NCBI GenBank assembly: GCA_024196135.1
Contig: JAMQCK010000893.1
Span: 1 to 14,323, forward strand
Direction: 5' to 3'
DNA from: Pleurotus ostreatus/Saccharomyces cerevisiae fusant
Taxonomy: Eukaryota > Opisthokonta
DNA: 14,323 nt
A program made the position numbers and the translations under genes. Each line of letters begins with the position of its first letter. Within the stretch, counting starts at the first letter, position 1. The notes below the pieces were generated by a model. The model was not told the DNA's origin. It saw only the letters and a program-made list of their open reading frames with translations, and did no database searches. This document shows positions 1 through 8,469 of the stretch, one piece after another.

Positions 1-1066
1 TGATCTTGATGCGCCTCGACATCCTAAACTCTGTGGCCCACAGCTTCATTGTACGTACTTATGCAGACCGATAACGGGGGAACTGCTGAAAGCTCCTCAG
101 TACGTTCTGAGCGATACTGTGCTCGTCTGGAGAGCTTGGTGCCTATATTCAGATAACCGCCTGGTCAAAGGTATACTGTCACTGTGCATCGGCGGAAGCG
201 CAGGTGTGTAGTCAACGATCATCCGTCGCTTTTCTATAAAACCATTTCTAGTGGGCAGTCTGGCGATGGACGTGTGGGGTTATTGGCCAGGTCTCACGTT
301 CCACGGCGACTTCGGAGACCAACTAGCGCTATATACCTGGCTGACACCCCTCCTGATCACCAACGTTGTTGCCACGTTGCTGATTGGCACGAAAGTCTTG
401 TGAGTGCGTCCAATTATGGTCTCTCGTATGTGCCGCTAACTCCGTACCGTAGGCAGTATCGCCGAGAAATTAAGGGATCTCTAGGGCTCTTCTCGCAGAG
501 GTCACAAGCGGAAACAGTGCTTTTGATCCTCCTGGAATCAGGCCTTGTATATATTTTATTCTGGGTATGTTTTAATATCGTCTCATGCTTCATGGTCTGA
601 CCAGTAAGTGATAGGTTCTCGACTGTGCTACATGGAGGAAAAACGCGAAGGGCGATGGTTTCTCCAGCATCCGCATCTTCAGCAGCGTCTCCTACCACAT
701 TGCTGTACGTCCGTGACCACTGCCCGGACGTCCTGGTTCAAATCACTATTCCAGGGCATCTACCCAACATGCGTGTTGTTCGCCGCCATGCAGGGTGGAA
801 CTCAGTCTTTGCTCAGTGCGCATGTTTCGCAAGCCATGCGCTTCGCGGGTGCACGTCAAGCGAACGAGGGAATCCGCGACTTAAACGCAGACATGACGCG
901 GACCTTCCAGCTTGCAAGCACCGGCAGCGCTTCTGATGTTGGGTCACAGGACGCGTACGCAGAGACCCCGGGCCTTCGTGGCACGTTCGCCCTGCGTAGC
1001 GGAGGGGTTTCGCAGGAATCGAGCGAGGCTATCGTGGAGATCGAACGACAGTTGACAGCCAAGTGA
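1..1066 (+). CDS. Basidiomycete multi-pass membrane protein, 5' truncated
   Basis: The window opens inside this gene. I reconstruct exons <1-50, 101-203, 252-399, 453-564, 615-704 and 755-1066, separated by five GT-AG introns of 48-53 nt whose phases join into one open frame of about 270 residues ending at TGA 1064-1066. Hydrophobic stretches alternate with short polar loops. A WRAW motif follows a hydrophobic helix start (DTVLVWRAW), a YRREIKGSLGLF loop precedes a long hydrophobic segment, and GIYPTCVLFAAMQ forms the last membrane segment. The last ~85 residues are polar and look like a cytosolic tail. From memory, this WRAW / YRR-IK-LG / IYPT layout marks a large paralogous family of integral membrane proteins of unknown function in Agaricomycetes. 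The N-terminal segments lie upstream of the window. No ligand or enzymatic role can be read from the sequence. Confidence 0.8.
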
Positions 1067-1417
1067 GTGAGGCGATGCATTGCTCGTCTATATCCAGTGT
1101 TTGTGCATGTACACTTGACACAGTGTTGGAGAGAGATTCGGCCTGTGGCCCTTACTATCTATCAGGCGGCGAAGAATTGGTCGTGTATTTATGAACGGTG
1201 ATGTGATAGAGACAAGGGTACACTACAGTATGGACTAGAAAAAAGAGAAAGCACCTTGCAACCTGACAGACCTTGCTCTTAAATCGTCATCTGCAGCGGA
1301 AAAGCTGCTGAGCCATTGCTTCACCAGGGCTTGAACATGAGGCCGGAAGCAATTCAAAAGCGTGCTCGGCCATCATGATCGCGGCGGGCGTCTAACCGTG
1401 TCTTACTCTTTCCTGCC
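1067..1417. other. Intergenic spacer
   Basis: This spacer lies between two genes on the same strand. It holds the 3' flank of the membrane-protein gene and the upstream region of the DUF1279-like gene. I see no convincing ORF, RNA gene, canonical AATAAA or clear TATA box. Confidence 0.5.
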
Positions 1418-2059
1418 ATGTCGCGCTACAGGGACGCGCTGAACGCGCTCTCCGCGCGGACAGGCGCTCCCTTATCCTCCCTCGTCGTTTCATTTGGTAT
1501 TCTACACGAAGTGACCGCGATCGTCCCCTTGGTGGGCGTATTCTACGCGGCCCGGTGCGCGAGCATATCCCCTCTTCCCCCACCTATACTCATGATCATG
1601 CCGCCCCTTCAGCTCCTTCGGCCTAGGTGAACGCGCCGTGCAAGCCGTGATACGGGATACCTCCCCCGAAGCTACGGCTAAGGATTCCCCTACCCTCGCC
1701 TACGTGCACCGCACCTTCCGCGACTGGGTCGAGCAGGGCGACGCGTGGGCTGAGCGCGTCGGGAGGCGCTATGGCGTGTTTGGATTCGAGAAACGCGTGC
1801 CGGGCGCGCCTGCACCTCCTCCCAGCGACGAACCCCGTCCGCGCATCACGGGGGACGTAGCGAATGCCGTCCTGGCGTACGGGGTGACGAAGGTGCGTTG
1901 CATACGCCGTGGTGTAGTCGACTGTGCAAAACTGACTGGGTCGGATAGGCGGCGGCACCACTGCGGGTAGCTCTTTCGCTGTATCTCAGTCCAGCATTCG
2001 CTCGCGGCGTCGTCACCCCTCTCACGCGCACATTTGTCAATGTCTTCCGACGGCGATGA
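1418..2059 (+). CDS. DUF1279/FAM210-like mitochondrial membrane protein
   Basis: Three exons (1418-1554, 1613-1892, 1949-2059) joined through introns of 58 and 56 nt give 175 residues. The second intron has a CTGAC branch-like sequence at 1932-1936. The first acceptor was placed at 1612 because using 1626 would create an immediate stop, while 1612 gives RSFGLGERAVQ in frame. A first hydrophobic segment covers about residues 18-45. A second amphipathic/hydrophobic segment at about 130-160 has the YGVTK...APLRVALSLYLSPAFAR layout that I associate with DUF1279 (FAM210-type) proteins, where a similar Y-x-x-x-K...P-R-I motif ends the domain. Between them is a charged region containing GRRYGVFGFEK. 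Animal relatives are mitochondrial; that location is inferred here. Confidence is high for the gene model and moderate for the family. It is convergent with the next gene. Confidence 0.72.
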
Positions 2060-2092
2060 ATGAAAGGCTTTGCTAGGGAAAAGGCCGTGCTC

Positions 2093-2098
2093 TTTATT
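2093..2098 (-). terminator. Candidate polyadenylation signal (AATAAA)
   Basis: TTTATT on the + strand reads AATAAA on the minus strand, about 216 nt beyond the stop codon of the minus-strand gene that ends at 2314. It lies just past the stop of the convergent DUF1279-like gene (2059), so the two 3' ends probably run close together or overlap. Confidence 0.35.
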
Positions 2099-2313
2099 GC
2101 ATATCGTGAACAACAGTGGTATGTATGGTTGTAAGTACAGGTGTATATTCCGAACTCTAATTCTATCCAATATGGAGGTAAATTATATTGTACAATGCAG
2201 CAGAACAATGGAAGATCACGAATAATCCGGCGTCCAATAGTGCTTCGTGAAGAACGTATGGATGGGCAGCCTCTGCCCGCCGCACTCCGCTCGCGGCGTC
2301 AAAAGGTCTAGAT

Positions 2314-3525
2314 CTAGCGACCATCCGTACTCCTTCGACGCCTCTGATAATTCTGCGCGCGCGTCAACGACCACTCAAAGCTCGACGACGTAGAAAGCTC
2401 ACCTGAAAACAACGTCCCCGCCTCTGACTTTTCCAGCGCAACGCCGACCAACAGGGGAGGCTTGTCAACTGCTGGCTTCGCCACCGTCTGACGATACTTC
2501 TGGCTCCAATGCGCGTTCGCCTCAAGCATCGCCTGCCCGCCGCCCTTCTCCATGACGCGGAGGACATTAGCGACACCGCCCAGACCGGGCGTGGCGAGGC
2601 TGTCGGACCTGGCTGTGGTGCTGACGTAGTCGCCTCGCCCGACCTCTGCGTACCGCCCGACATCCGCAAATGCGTCTCGAGCGGCTTCGATGGTAGCGTC
2701 ACTGCTAGTTGGTTCGTCGGTCGTCTCCCAGCCCTCGGGACCAGCGAAGGGGTCGTCGTAAATGTCGTACGGCGTCATGGGCCCCAGGGAGTCGGTCGAG
2801 CTGGATGTTATGATGGAGTGCGAGAGCGTAGGCGTCGAGGTCGAAGTGACAGTCGACATGCCCAACTCATTGATGGAGGAAGCGCCCGACTCGCTGGTGG
2901 CTATCGAGGACGCGTACGCACTCGAGCGCTTGGCGACGTTGTAGACGATGGTATCGTCGACAATCGGGGCCTCCGGAAGGGTGTCCAGGGTCACCTCGCC
3001 GTCCTGCAAAGCTGCCAACGTGGCCTCCAGGGCGGCGCGTCTATCCGCCAAGGCGGCCTCCTTGTCTTCTACGGCGGCCTGTCTGGCCTCTATGGCTGCC
3101 TTTCTCTCCTCGCGGCTGACGTACTCGCTCCCGACTGTCGCGGCCGCGTAGGCGCAGGCGGCATCGACTAGGGAGCAGGTGTATGTGTGGGGCCGCTCCT
3201 CCGCCTCGTCCTCATCTATGTTCTCCAAGCCGTATCCGGGCATGCAGGAGCACGGCGCGCATCGGGAGACGACGCGGGAGGGCCGTGCCAGGGGCAGAGG
3301 TGGTGGTGCACTGGTCGTCGCAGTACCGATCGCTGTTGAGGTGCTCGCGATGCTGGCGGAATATGTTATGGGTCGTGCGGTGGCGAGCATGGTCGCCTTG
3401 GGTGTCGACACTGGCGCGAAACATGGTGGGATTTCGGACTCTGGGATGGGGATCGGGAGGGAGATCAGCGCCGGCTGAATACGCCCAGCCGCCTTCCTGC
3501 GACGCCAGATCTGAGGGAGGGGCAT
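2314..3525 (-). CDS. Unrecognised protein with alanine-rich heptad coiled coil
   Basis: An uninterrupted frame on the minus strand encodes 403 residues from the ATG at 3523-3525 to the TAG at 2314-2316. The frame is open further up, with an ATG at 3652-3654 (446 residues). I prefer the inner ATG because a TATATA at 3665-3670 would place the transcript start downstream of the outer one. The N-terminal ~85 residues are rich in Pro, Ser, Thr and Ala. A cysteine-containing stretch (CAPCSCMPGYG) and an acidic patch (NIDEDEAEE) follow. Five perfect heptads at residues 141-175 predict a short coiled coil. The rest is Ser/Thr-rich and probably disordered, with an acidic DPFAGPEGWETTDE patch and a basic C-terminus (RRRRSTDGR). 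There is no signal peptide or obvious membrane segment. I do not recognise the family. It is the only intronless gene in the window. Confidence 0.6.
   Translation of the reverse strand: MPLPQIWRRRKAAGRIQPALISLPIPIPESEIPPCFAPVSTPKATMLATARPITYSASIASTSTAIGTATTSAPPPLPLARPSRVVSRCAPCSCMPGYGLENIDEDEAEERPHTYTCSLVDAACAYAAATVGSEYVSREERKAAIEARQAAVEDKEAALADRRAALEATLAALQDGEVTLDTLPEAPIVDDTIVYNVAKRSSAYASSIATSESGASSINELGMSTVTSTSTPTLSHSIITSSSTDSLGPMTPYDIYDDPFAGPEGWETTDEPTSSDATIEAARDAFADVGRYAEVGRGDYVSTTARSDSLATPGLGGVANVLRVMEKGGGQAMLEANAHWSQKYRQTVAKPAVDKPPLLVGVALEKSEAGTLFSGELSTSSSFEWSLTRAQNYQRRRRSTDGR
3001..3105 (-). repeat. Five 21-bp in-frame repeats encoding heptads
   Basis: Read on the minus strand, five consecutive 21-bp units encode RKAAIEA, RQAAVED, KEAALAD, RRAALEA and TLAALQD. 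Each fits the pattern basic/any, any, Ala, Ala, hydrophobic, any, Ala/Asp. The DNA units have diverged while the protein pattern is held, which suggests an old duplication under selection for helix. Confidence 0.8.
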
Positions 3526-4175
3526 GGGAGAGGAGTGTCGCAGTCGAGTATGGAAAAGGCGATGCGTATAGACTTTATCGAGACCGAGGGTGAAGGGGGA
3601 ACCTAGTGAGCAGTCGGCGTGTTGTCCAGTCAGTAGGGGACCCAAAAATCCCACAACACGAGCCTATATACTCGCCACCAAGGTCTGGGATATGATCATG
3701 GCGTCAGCGCAGCTAGCACTATGTAGCCAGCTAACCACTCTCGGCAGCTGTCGCGCCTCAGACATCCTTGCCAGAGGCTGGAGCTTGACCAGTGATGCGC
3801 TGCCGGAATCTGAGGCAATATCGAGGGCAAAGCTCCGAGTCTGGTCACATTGCTGCCGCGTGCGGTATTATTTCCTCACTGTAGCGTATTCCCGGACGAA
3901 AGTCTCAGTAGTATAAGGGAGCGGGAGGAGATGGTGGATGGCGGAAGGAGAAGACGGGCTCGACGTCATGAATATTGGGATTCCCACGGTTCGATTTGAT
4001 GGACACGTGCTATGGGTTCCCACACTCGCGCGCTGCACGCGTGTCGGCGACGCGCATCGAGCTCATCACTGACGTTCGTTGCGAACGACGAGCTGCACCA
4101 GCACTGACTCCTTCCAATCACTTGGCCGTGCTCTATCTGTCCCCTTCCATCTGAGTCTGAGTATTGAACTTCTCG
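3526..4175. promoter_or_regulatory. Shared upstream region of a divergent gene pair
   Basis: This 650-bp region separates the minus-strand heptad gene from the plus-strand Arg/Ser-rich gene. Visible elements are TATATA at 3665-3670 (about 140 bp from the preferred minus-strand ATG), a CRE-like GACGTCAT at 3962-3969, an E-box CACGTG at 4004-4009, an ACGCGT (MCB-like) at 4037-4042, and an inverted repeat at 4060-4094. These are short motif matches only. Their use is inferred from position between divergent starts. Confidence 0.45.
4060..4094. repeat. Nested inverted repeat upstream of the Arg/Ser-rich gene
   Basis: A perfect 6-bp stem CGTTCG / CGAACG (4073-4078 and 4082-4087) with a 3-nt loop sits inside an outer AGCTC / GAGCT pair (4060-4064 and 4090-4094). 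It ends about 80 bp before the ATG, so it could be a protein-binding dyad in DNA or a hairpin in the 5' leader. Confidence 0.4.
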
Positions 4176-5307
4176 ATGGCGCCTGGAAGACACCGCTCCC
4201 GATCGAGGGACGCAGAACGAAGGCGCTCCCCCAGCCCGCACCGCAACTCGCGGCGGGTTGACGAACGCAGACGTTCCCGGTCACCGCACAGACGGCCTAG
4301 GAGCGCAAGCTTTGAAAGGGACAGAAGCAGGAGTCCAGATAGGAAGAGGAGACGGAGGGACCATTCGCGGTCACGATCGCGGTCAAGGTCGAGGTCCCGA
4401 GATCGGACCCGGCGCGACGTGAAGGGGAAGCGGCGCCGGGACGACTCCGCATCCAGCAGCTCCTCAGAAGATGAGGAAGACCGGAGGCGACATAGGCACA
4501 GGAAACATAAGCGTAGCAAGAGCGAGGAGAGGGAACGCAAGGAGAGGAAGGCACGAAAGCGGGCTAAGAAGGAGAAGAAGGTGCGTGCTACAGCTACGTG
4601 CATTTTACCTTCACTCATTCTCCTGTCCCACCCCTCCAGAAGAGGAAGACGGGTGCAGCGGAATGGGGCAAATACGGCCTCATAACGGAGACCGAGTGCG
4701 CCACCTTCTCCTGCATTTGCTCGCTCGTTATTGATGTTGATCTCACAGCATATTCTCCAAAGGCCAAGAATTCCACACATGGCTTCTCGAAGAGCGCAAG
4801 ATCAACCCGGAGAACCTGACCAAGGAGCAGAGCAAGAAAGAGTTCGCGCGCTTCATTGAAGACTTCAATACTGGTGCGCTATCCTTCATCCTTTCAAAGG
4901 CCCTGGTTCTATCACCTTCTCTTGTTCCCCTCGCTCATTCCTCCATCTCAGCAACCCTCCCGCATGAGAAGTTCTACAACATGGACGCATACGAAAAGCG
5001 GATGGACGCGATGCGCTCTGGGCAGACACTCACTCTCCCGGACGACGGATACGACCCCAACGCCGACATGAGAGCCCTCGCCGGCGCGCGGAAGAAGAAG
5101 GCATCGGAAGCACCGAGCTACCTCAGTCGCGACCAGCTGGAAGAGCTTCGTAAAGTGCAAAACGAGCGCGTTCAGGTAAGTTGTCGGCTGCTCCGTGCTG
5201 TGACCGAGTCTGACCTGTCTGTGCAGGCTGGGAAGATGAAGCTGCTTGGCATGGATATCAAGCCGAGCTTCGGTGTGCGGATGGAGGAAGCGGAGGACGA
5301 AGAGTAA
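4176..5307 (+). CDS. Arg/Ser-rich nuclear protein, SCI1-like
   Basis: Five exons (4176-4580, 4640-4695, 4749-4873, 4952-5175, 5227-5307) join in frame to give 296 residues ending at TAA 5305-5307. Introns are 51-78 nt with GT-AG ends. Exon 1 (residues 1-135) is almost wholly Arg/Ser dipeptides, with a run of five RS and an acidic serine patch (SASSSSSEDEED) before a Lys/Arg-rich helix; this resembles RS domains of splicing-associated proteins. The remainder is more ordered: EWGKYGLITETD, then EFHTWLLEERKINPENL, then ATLPHEKFYNMDAYEKRM, ending in an acidic tail. From memory this second half matches a eukaryotic family that includes plant style cell-cycle inhibitor 1 (SCI1). A nuclear location follows from composition. 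A role in splicing or cell-cycle control is inference only. The first in-frame ATG of exon 1 was taken as the start. Confidence 0.8.
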
Positions 5308-6061
5308 TGGAGCTGGCGAGGTGCGCAACATCGCCGTGGCCCTCGGTATACGCTTCGAGGACCCAAGGGCGATATTCCTAGCCGAGCTCGATGGAGAGCG
5401 GAGCGGAGACGGAAGGACTTGACAATTCCGAGTTGTATAAACCTGCGATACAAGCCTCCGAGGTTGTGTTCCGCCTCGCGCGAGGACATCTTACCAAAGA
5501 TAACTAGTCCCAACGGCGCTGATTGCTGTCTCGAAGTGCAATGCGAGGCTGATTGCGCGTTGGGCCCGCGGCCTCGTTCCTTCTTCTTTCCATCGCGTCG
5601 GGCTAGTTCCCTTCGCGCGCATCGTCTCCGAGAGATCATCTTGAATCACGCAAAGTGTTCGGCACTACCGAGAACATAGGGTTTGACAAGCAGGTGGCGG
5701 TCTCAGCCTCGAACTCGCGCACCCACGCACACATTCGGCCATCAGCGCCACCCAGCCGCTCGCTTATGGTCGTCCTCCTGAGTGATGCCCCCGCTATTCA
5801 GGATACATCCCCCGCCCCCATCGCGCCTGTCGCCCTGCAACATGACGCGCAGCGCGGTCCGTCATCAGCGTCAGGCAGGTTGGGCACCGTTCGCATCAGG
5901 CAGGGGGCTCGCATCAGCGCACTCACCAACACTGCCCGCACCCACCTGCGCCGGGTCCTGCGCCCGCCGGGTATATACCCCAGGGGGCGGCCGCTATACC
6001 CCGACCTGCGTCGGGATATCGCCCAAGGGCTGCTCATCGCGTCTTGACCAGAACCACTATC
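5308..6061. other. Intergenic region upstream of the F-BAR gene
   Basis: This 754-bp stretch contains short overlapping open frames on both strands, but none has recognisable motifs or a credible splice structure. The first ~100 bp is the 3' flank of the Arg/Ser-rich gene. The GC-rich last ~100 bp carries a TATA palindrome, a GC box and a NotI site, and is the probable core promoter of the next gene. Confidence 0.5.
5969..5980 (+). promoter_or_regulatory. Palindromic TATA box of the F-BAR gene
   Basis: GGGTATATACCC is a perfect 12-bp palindrome lying 82 bp upstream of the predicted start codon at 6062. It is followed by a GC box (GGGGGCGG, 5983-5990) overlapping GCGGCCGC (5987-5994), and by a weaker CTATACC at 5994-6000. 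Position and composition suit a core promoter with transcription starting near 6000-6010. Confidence 0.5.
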
Positions 6062-7778
6062 ATGACCGTCCACCGTCCGGTATCGACGATGTCGGCGTCG
6101 GGATCGCGCCCCCAGCCTGCGAAGCGCGTCGTGGAGGGGGAGGAGCTGGAGAGCGACCCCCATGATTTCTGCAACTCGTTCTGGGGACCGGGTGCGTCTG
6201 CGGCTACTGTCGTGTTCTCGCGGATGCGCAGTGGGATGAGGACGACAGAGCAGTTGCGCGAATTTTGGGAGGAGAGGTGAGTGAATGGTCCATCCTACAA
6301 TTGGTGCCAATGCTAACTAGGACAGAGCTCAAATAGAGGAGGAATACGCTGCACGCCTGGCACGCCTTGCCCAAAAGACCATCGGGGAGGACGAGATTGG
6401 GTGAGCTCCCCATCGCGAGCGAAGATGCGCCTGAAACTGACAACATACACGTTCAGAGAACTCCGCAACTCACTTGACACGATGATGCACGAGACGGAGG
6501 AACAAGCGGCGGCACATGAGCTGCTCTGCGCGCAGATCCGCCGCGAGCTGGAGGCGCACACGACGCAGTTTCTGGCGAAGCAGAAGGAGCACAAGAAGCA
6601 CAAGCAGACGCTCATGGAGCGCAACCTCAAGGCGAAGCAGGCCGCGGAGTCGCGCGTGGTGAAGGCTAGGGAGCGGTACGAGGGCGACCGCCTGAAGATC
6701 GCGTCGTACACGCAGCAGATGGCGATCACGCGCGGGCAGGAGCTCGAGAGGCTGCAGGGGAAGCTGGAGCATGTGCAGCAGACGATCAAGACGAACGAGC
6801 GCGAGTTTGAGCAGTATACGCGCGCGCTTGGAGACTTGGTGCCGATGTGGGAGACGGACTGGAAGGAGTTTTGTGATCTGTGCCAGGATCTGGAAGAAGA
6901 GCGAATGGACTTTATGAAGGATGTGCTATGGAACTACGCGAATGCGGTCTCCGCCCTCTGCGTTTCCGACGATCAGGTTCGTGCCAATCACCTTCATTCA
7001 CGGATTGACGACTGACCGTGCACTAGTCCTGCGAACGTGTCCGCGTCGCCCTCGACCAGTTCGACCCCGAAAAAGACGTCGAAGACTTCGCCCGCCAGTT
7101 CGGCACCGGCAACGCCCTCCCCAGCGCGCCCACCTTCGTCCCCAGCACCGGCCAGGGCGCCTCCTCCTCCTCCATCATCGCCAACCCCGTCCGCCGCACC
7201 GCGACCTTCAACCGCCGCTCGCGGCGCTCCACCATCCTCGCCAGCACCATCCTCGCCAACACACCCTCTGTCCACCAACGCTCCTTCTCGCGCGCGATGC
7301 CGCATAATCGGAGCGACAGCCTGAACGCGGACGATGGGTCGTCTAGTAGCGGGTCGGTGCAGTCGCGGGAGCGGCCGAGGATTGTGACGGATGCGGCGTT
7401 GTTGAATGCGAGTGGGAATGGGAATGGGAAGCGGGAGAGTCAGCCGCTGCCGATACCGGGCCCTGAGAGCGCGTATCCTGCGCCGCAGGTGCCCGAGCTG
7501 CCGATGACAAGGCCGCCGGAGCATCTGGGAGGGCGTATATTGTTCTATGGTACGCTTCGTCTGGGCTCGTGCACCCCTCTATATTGACCTTCCTTGCAGT
7601 GAAAGCACTGTACGACTACACAGCGACCACGCAAGAGGAGTTCGACTTCCAGGCCGGAGACGTTATCGCCGTAACCGAGACGCCAGACGATGGATGGTGG
7701 TCTGGCGAACTTTTGGATGAGGCCCGAAGAGAAGAGGGGAGGAATATCTTTCCAAGCAACTTTGTCTGCTTATTTTGA
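6062..7778 (+). CDS. F-BAR and SH3 cytokinesis protein (Cdc15/Imp2/Hof1 type)
   Basis: Exons 6062-6276, 6326-6400, 6457-6976, 7027-7549 and 7600-7778 join in frame to 503 residues. Introns are 49-56 nt; the one at 6977 has a slightly unusual GTTCGT donor. The F-BAR domain starts near residue 32 with DPHDFCNSFWGP and continues through AQIEEEYAARLARLAQKTIG, a long Lys/Arg/Glu-rich helical region and CQDLEEERMDFMKD to about residue 290. A Ser/Pro/Arg-rich, probably disordered linker follows. An SH3 domain fills residues 445-503, with ALYDY (447-451), the tandem Trp at 477-478 and FPSNFV (495-500) as ligand-pocket landmarks. In yeasts this architecture bends membrane at the division site and links formin and septum enzymes to the actomyosin ring. 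The linker is shorter than in fission yeast Cdc15 or Imp2, as I recall their lengths. An in-frame second ATG at 6089 is an alternative start. Confidence 0.9.
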
Positions 7779-7900
7779 CCGATTCATTTGCCCACTCTGA
7801 CCTATTTGTTTACTTATTTTGACCGATTTCCCACTATATCCTATCCCTCTTGCCTACTTATTGCGACCGATGTATATACCATGGGCACCGTGATATCCTA
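7769..7900 (+). repeat. Three degenerate 44-bp tandem repeats over the F-BAR stop codon
   Basis: The motif CTTATTTTGACCGATT begins at 7769 and again at 7813, and a variant (CTTATTGCGACCGATG) begins at 7857, so the period is exactly 44 bp. Sequence between the motifs is diverged but shares CCCAC and CCTA blocks. The TGA stop codon (7776-7778) is the TGA inside the first motif. Confidence 0.65.
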
Positions 7901-8047
7901 TCCTCTCAGACCTTGCGACTCAGAGGACACTTGCGGGTGTCCAATGCCTACTCTTTGCACGGCTTCGAGTTCCATTGTGATACCCTTCGCTCACTCAAAC
8001 CACTCCATGCGCGCATATGCCAATGCATTGAATGATTACAGAGTACG

Positions 8048-8053
8048 AATAAA
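8048..8053 (+). terminator. Candidate polyadenylation signal (AATAAA)
   Basis: A perfect AATAAA lies 270 nt after the F-BAR stop codon, in an A-rich context. A second AATAAA at 8222-8227 is a further option closer to the convergent adenylyltransferase gene. Confidence 0.4.
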
Positions 8054-8125
8054 GAAGAAAACATCCTGCCTATATAAAAAGCGTAGTGAGGTCGTGTCCG
8101 AGAGGTTAGAGTGTCGAGCAGGTAG

Positions 8126-8160
8126 GAGGGAGGAGGAGGAGGTGGTGGTGGTGGTGGTGG
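8126..8160 (+). repeat. Trinucleotide microsatellite (GGA)n(GGT)n
   Basis: A run of GGA units changes at about 8141 into a run of GGT units ending at 8160. It lies between two convergent genes and appears noncoding, although the opposite strand reads it as polyproline in an open frame. Confidence 0.85.
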
Positions 8161-8411
8161 CAAAGGAGGTGGGACGGCGTAGGGAGGCAGTGGACTGGCG
8201 TAGGGAGAAGTGTGCATGCCGAATAAAGAGATGTACACATGTGAGATGCAGAACGGGCCCTCGTCGTAGTACAATGGCGGACAGATAGTGGTACATTGGT
8301 CTTGAATATTCTCTTCTCGCTCCCTCCGCGACGACTCCGGACCTGGATGAGATGTATGCCTGGTGCAAAGGACTGTACCCTCTAAAAGGGTGGCCGGCCC
8401 TACGCCTGCGT

Positions 8412-8469
8412 GAGCGGATCCATGCCCGCGCACCATGCCTGAGCGTATCCATGCCCGCGCTCTATGCCT
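8412..8469. repeat. 29-bp tandem duplication at the end of the adenylyltransferase gene
   Basis: Two copies of a 29-bp unit (8412-8440 and 8441-8469), both containing ATCCATGCCCGCGC, differ at only a few positions. The second copy includes the adenylyltransferase stop codon (8462-8464 on the minus strand), so the duplication touches the coding end. Confidence 0.7.

Noticed and set aside
2509..3171. 220-codon plus-strand frame opposite the heptad-repeat gene
   Set aside because: It mirrors the minus-strand low-complexity codons; the minus strand has the heptad pattern, a fuller frame and a TATA-like element.
4133..4780. 215-codon minus-strand frame rich in Leu/Arg/Ser opposite the Arg/Ser-rich gene
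   Set aside because: It is the antisense shadow of the RS repeats, crosses the plus-strand introns without structure, and the plus-strand model has consistent splicing and conserved motifs.
5655..6047. 130-codon plus-strand frame upstream of the F-BAR gene
   Set aside because: It runs through the probable TATA box and GC box of the next gene, has no splice logic to it and shows no family motif.
7037..7324. Pro/Ser/Ala-rich plus-strand frame overlapping the F-BAR gene
   Set aside because: It is a +1 shadow of exon 4; the true frame continues SCERVRVALDQF from the F-BAR domain.
6994..7524. 176-codon minus-strand frame over the F-BAR linker
   Set aside because: The plus strand here is a continuous F-BAR/SH3 gene exon joined in frame on both sides; the antisense frame is a GC-rich composition effect.
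8090..8115. tRNA-Ser/Leu-like A box (GTGTCCGAGAGGTTAGA)
   Set aside because: No anticodon arm, variable arm or GGTTCRANNCC B box follows; the sequence runs straight into the GGA/GGT microsatellite.
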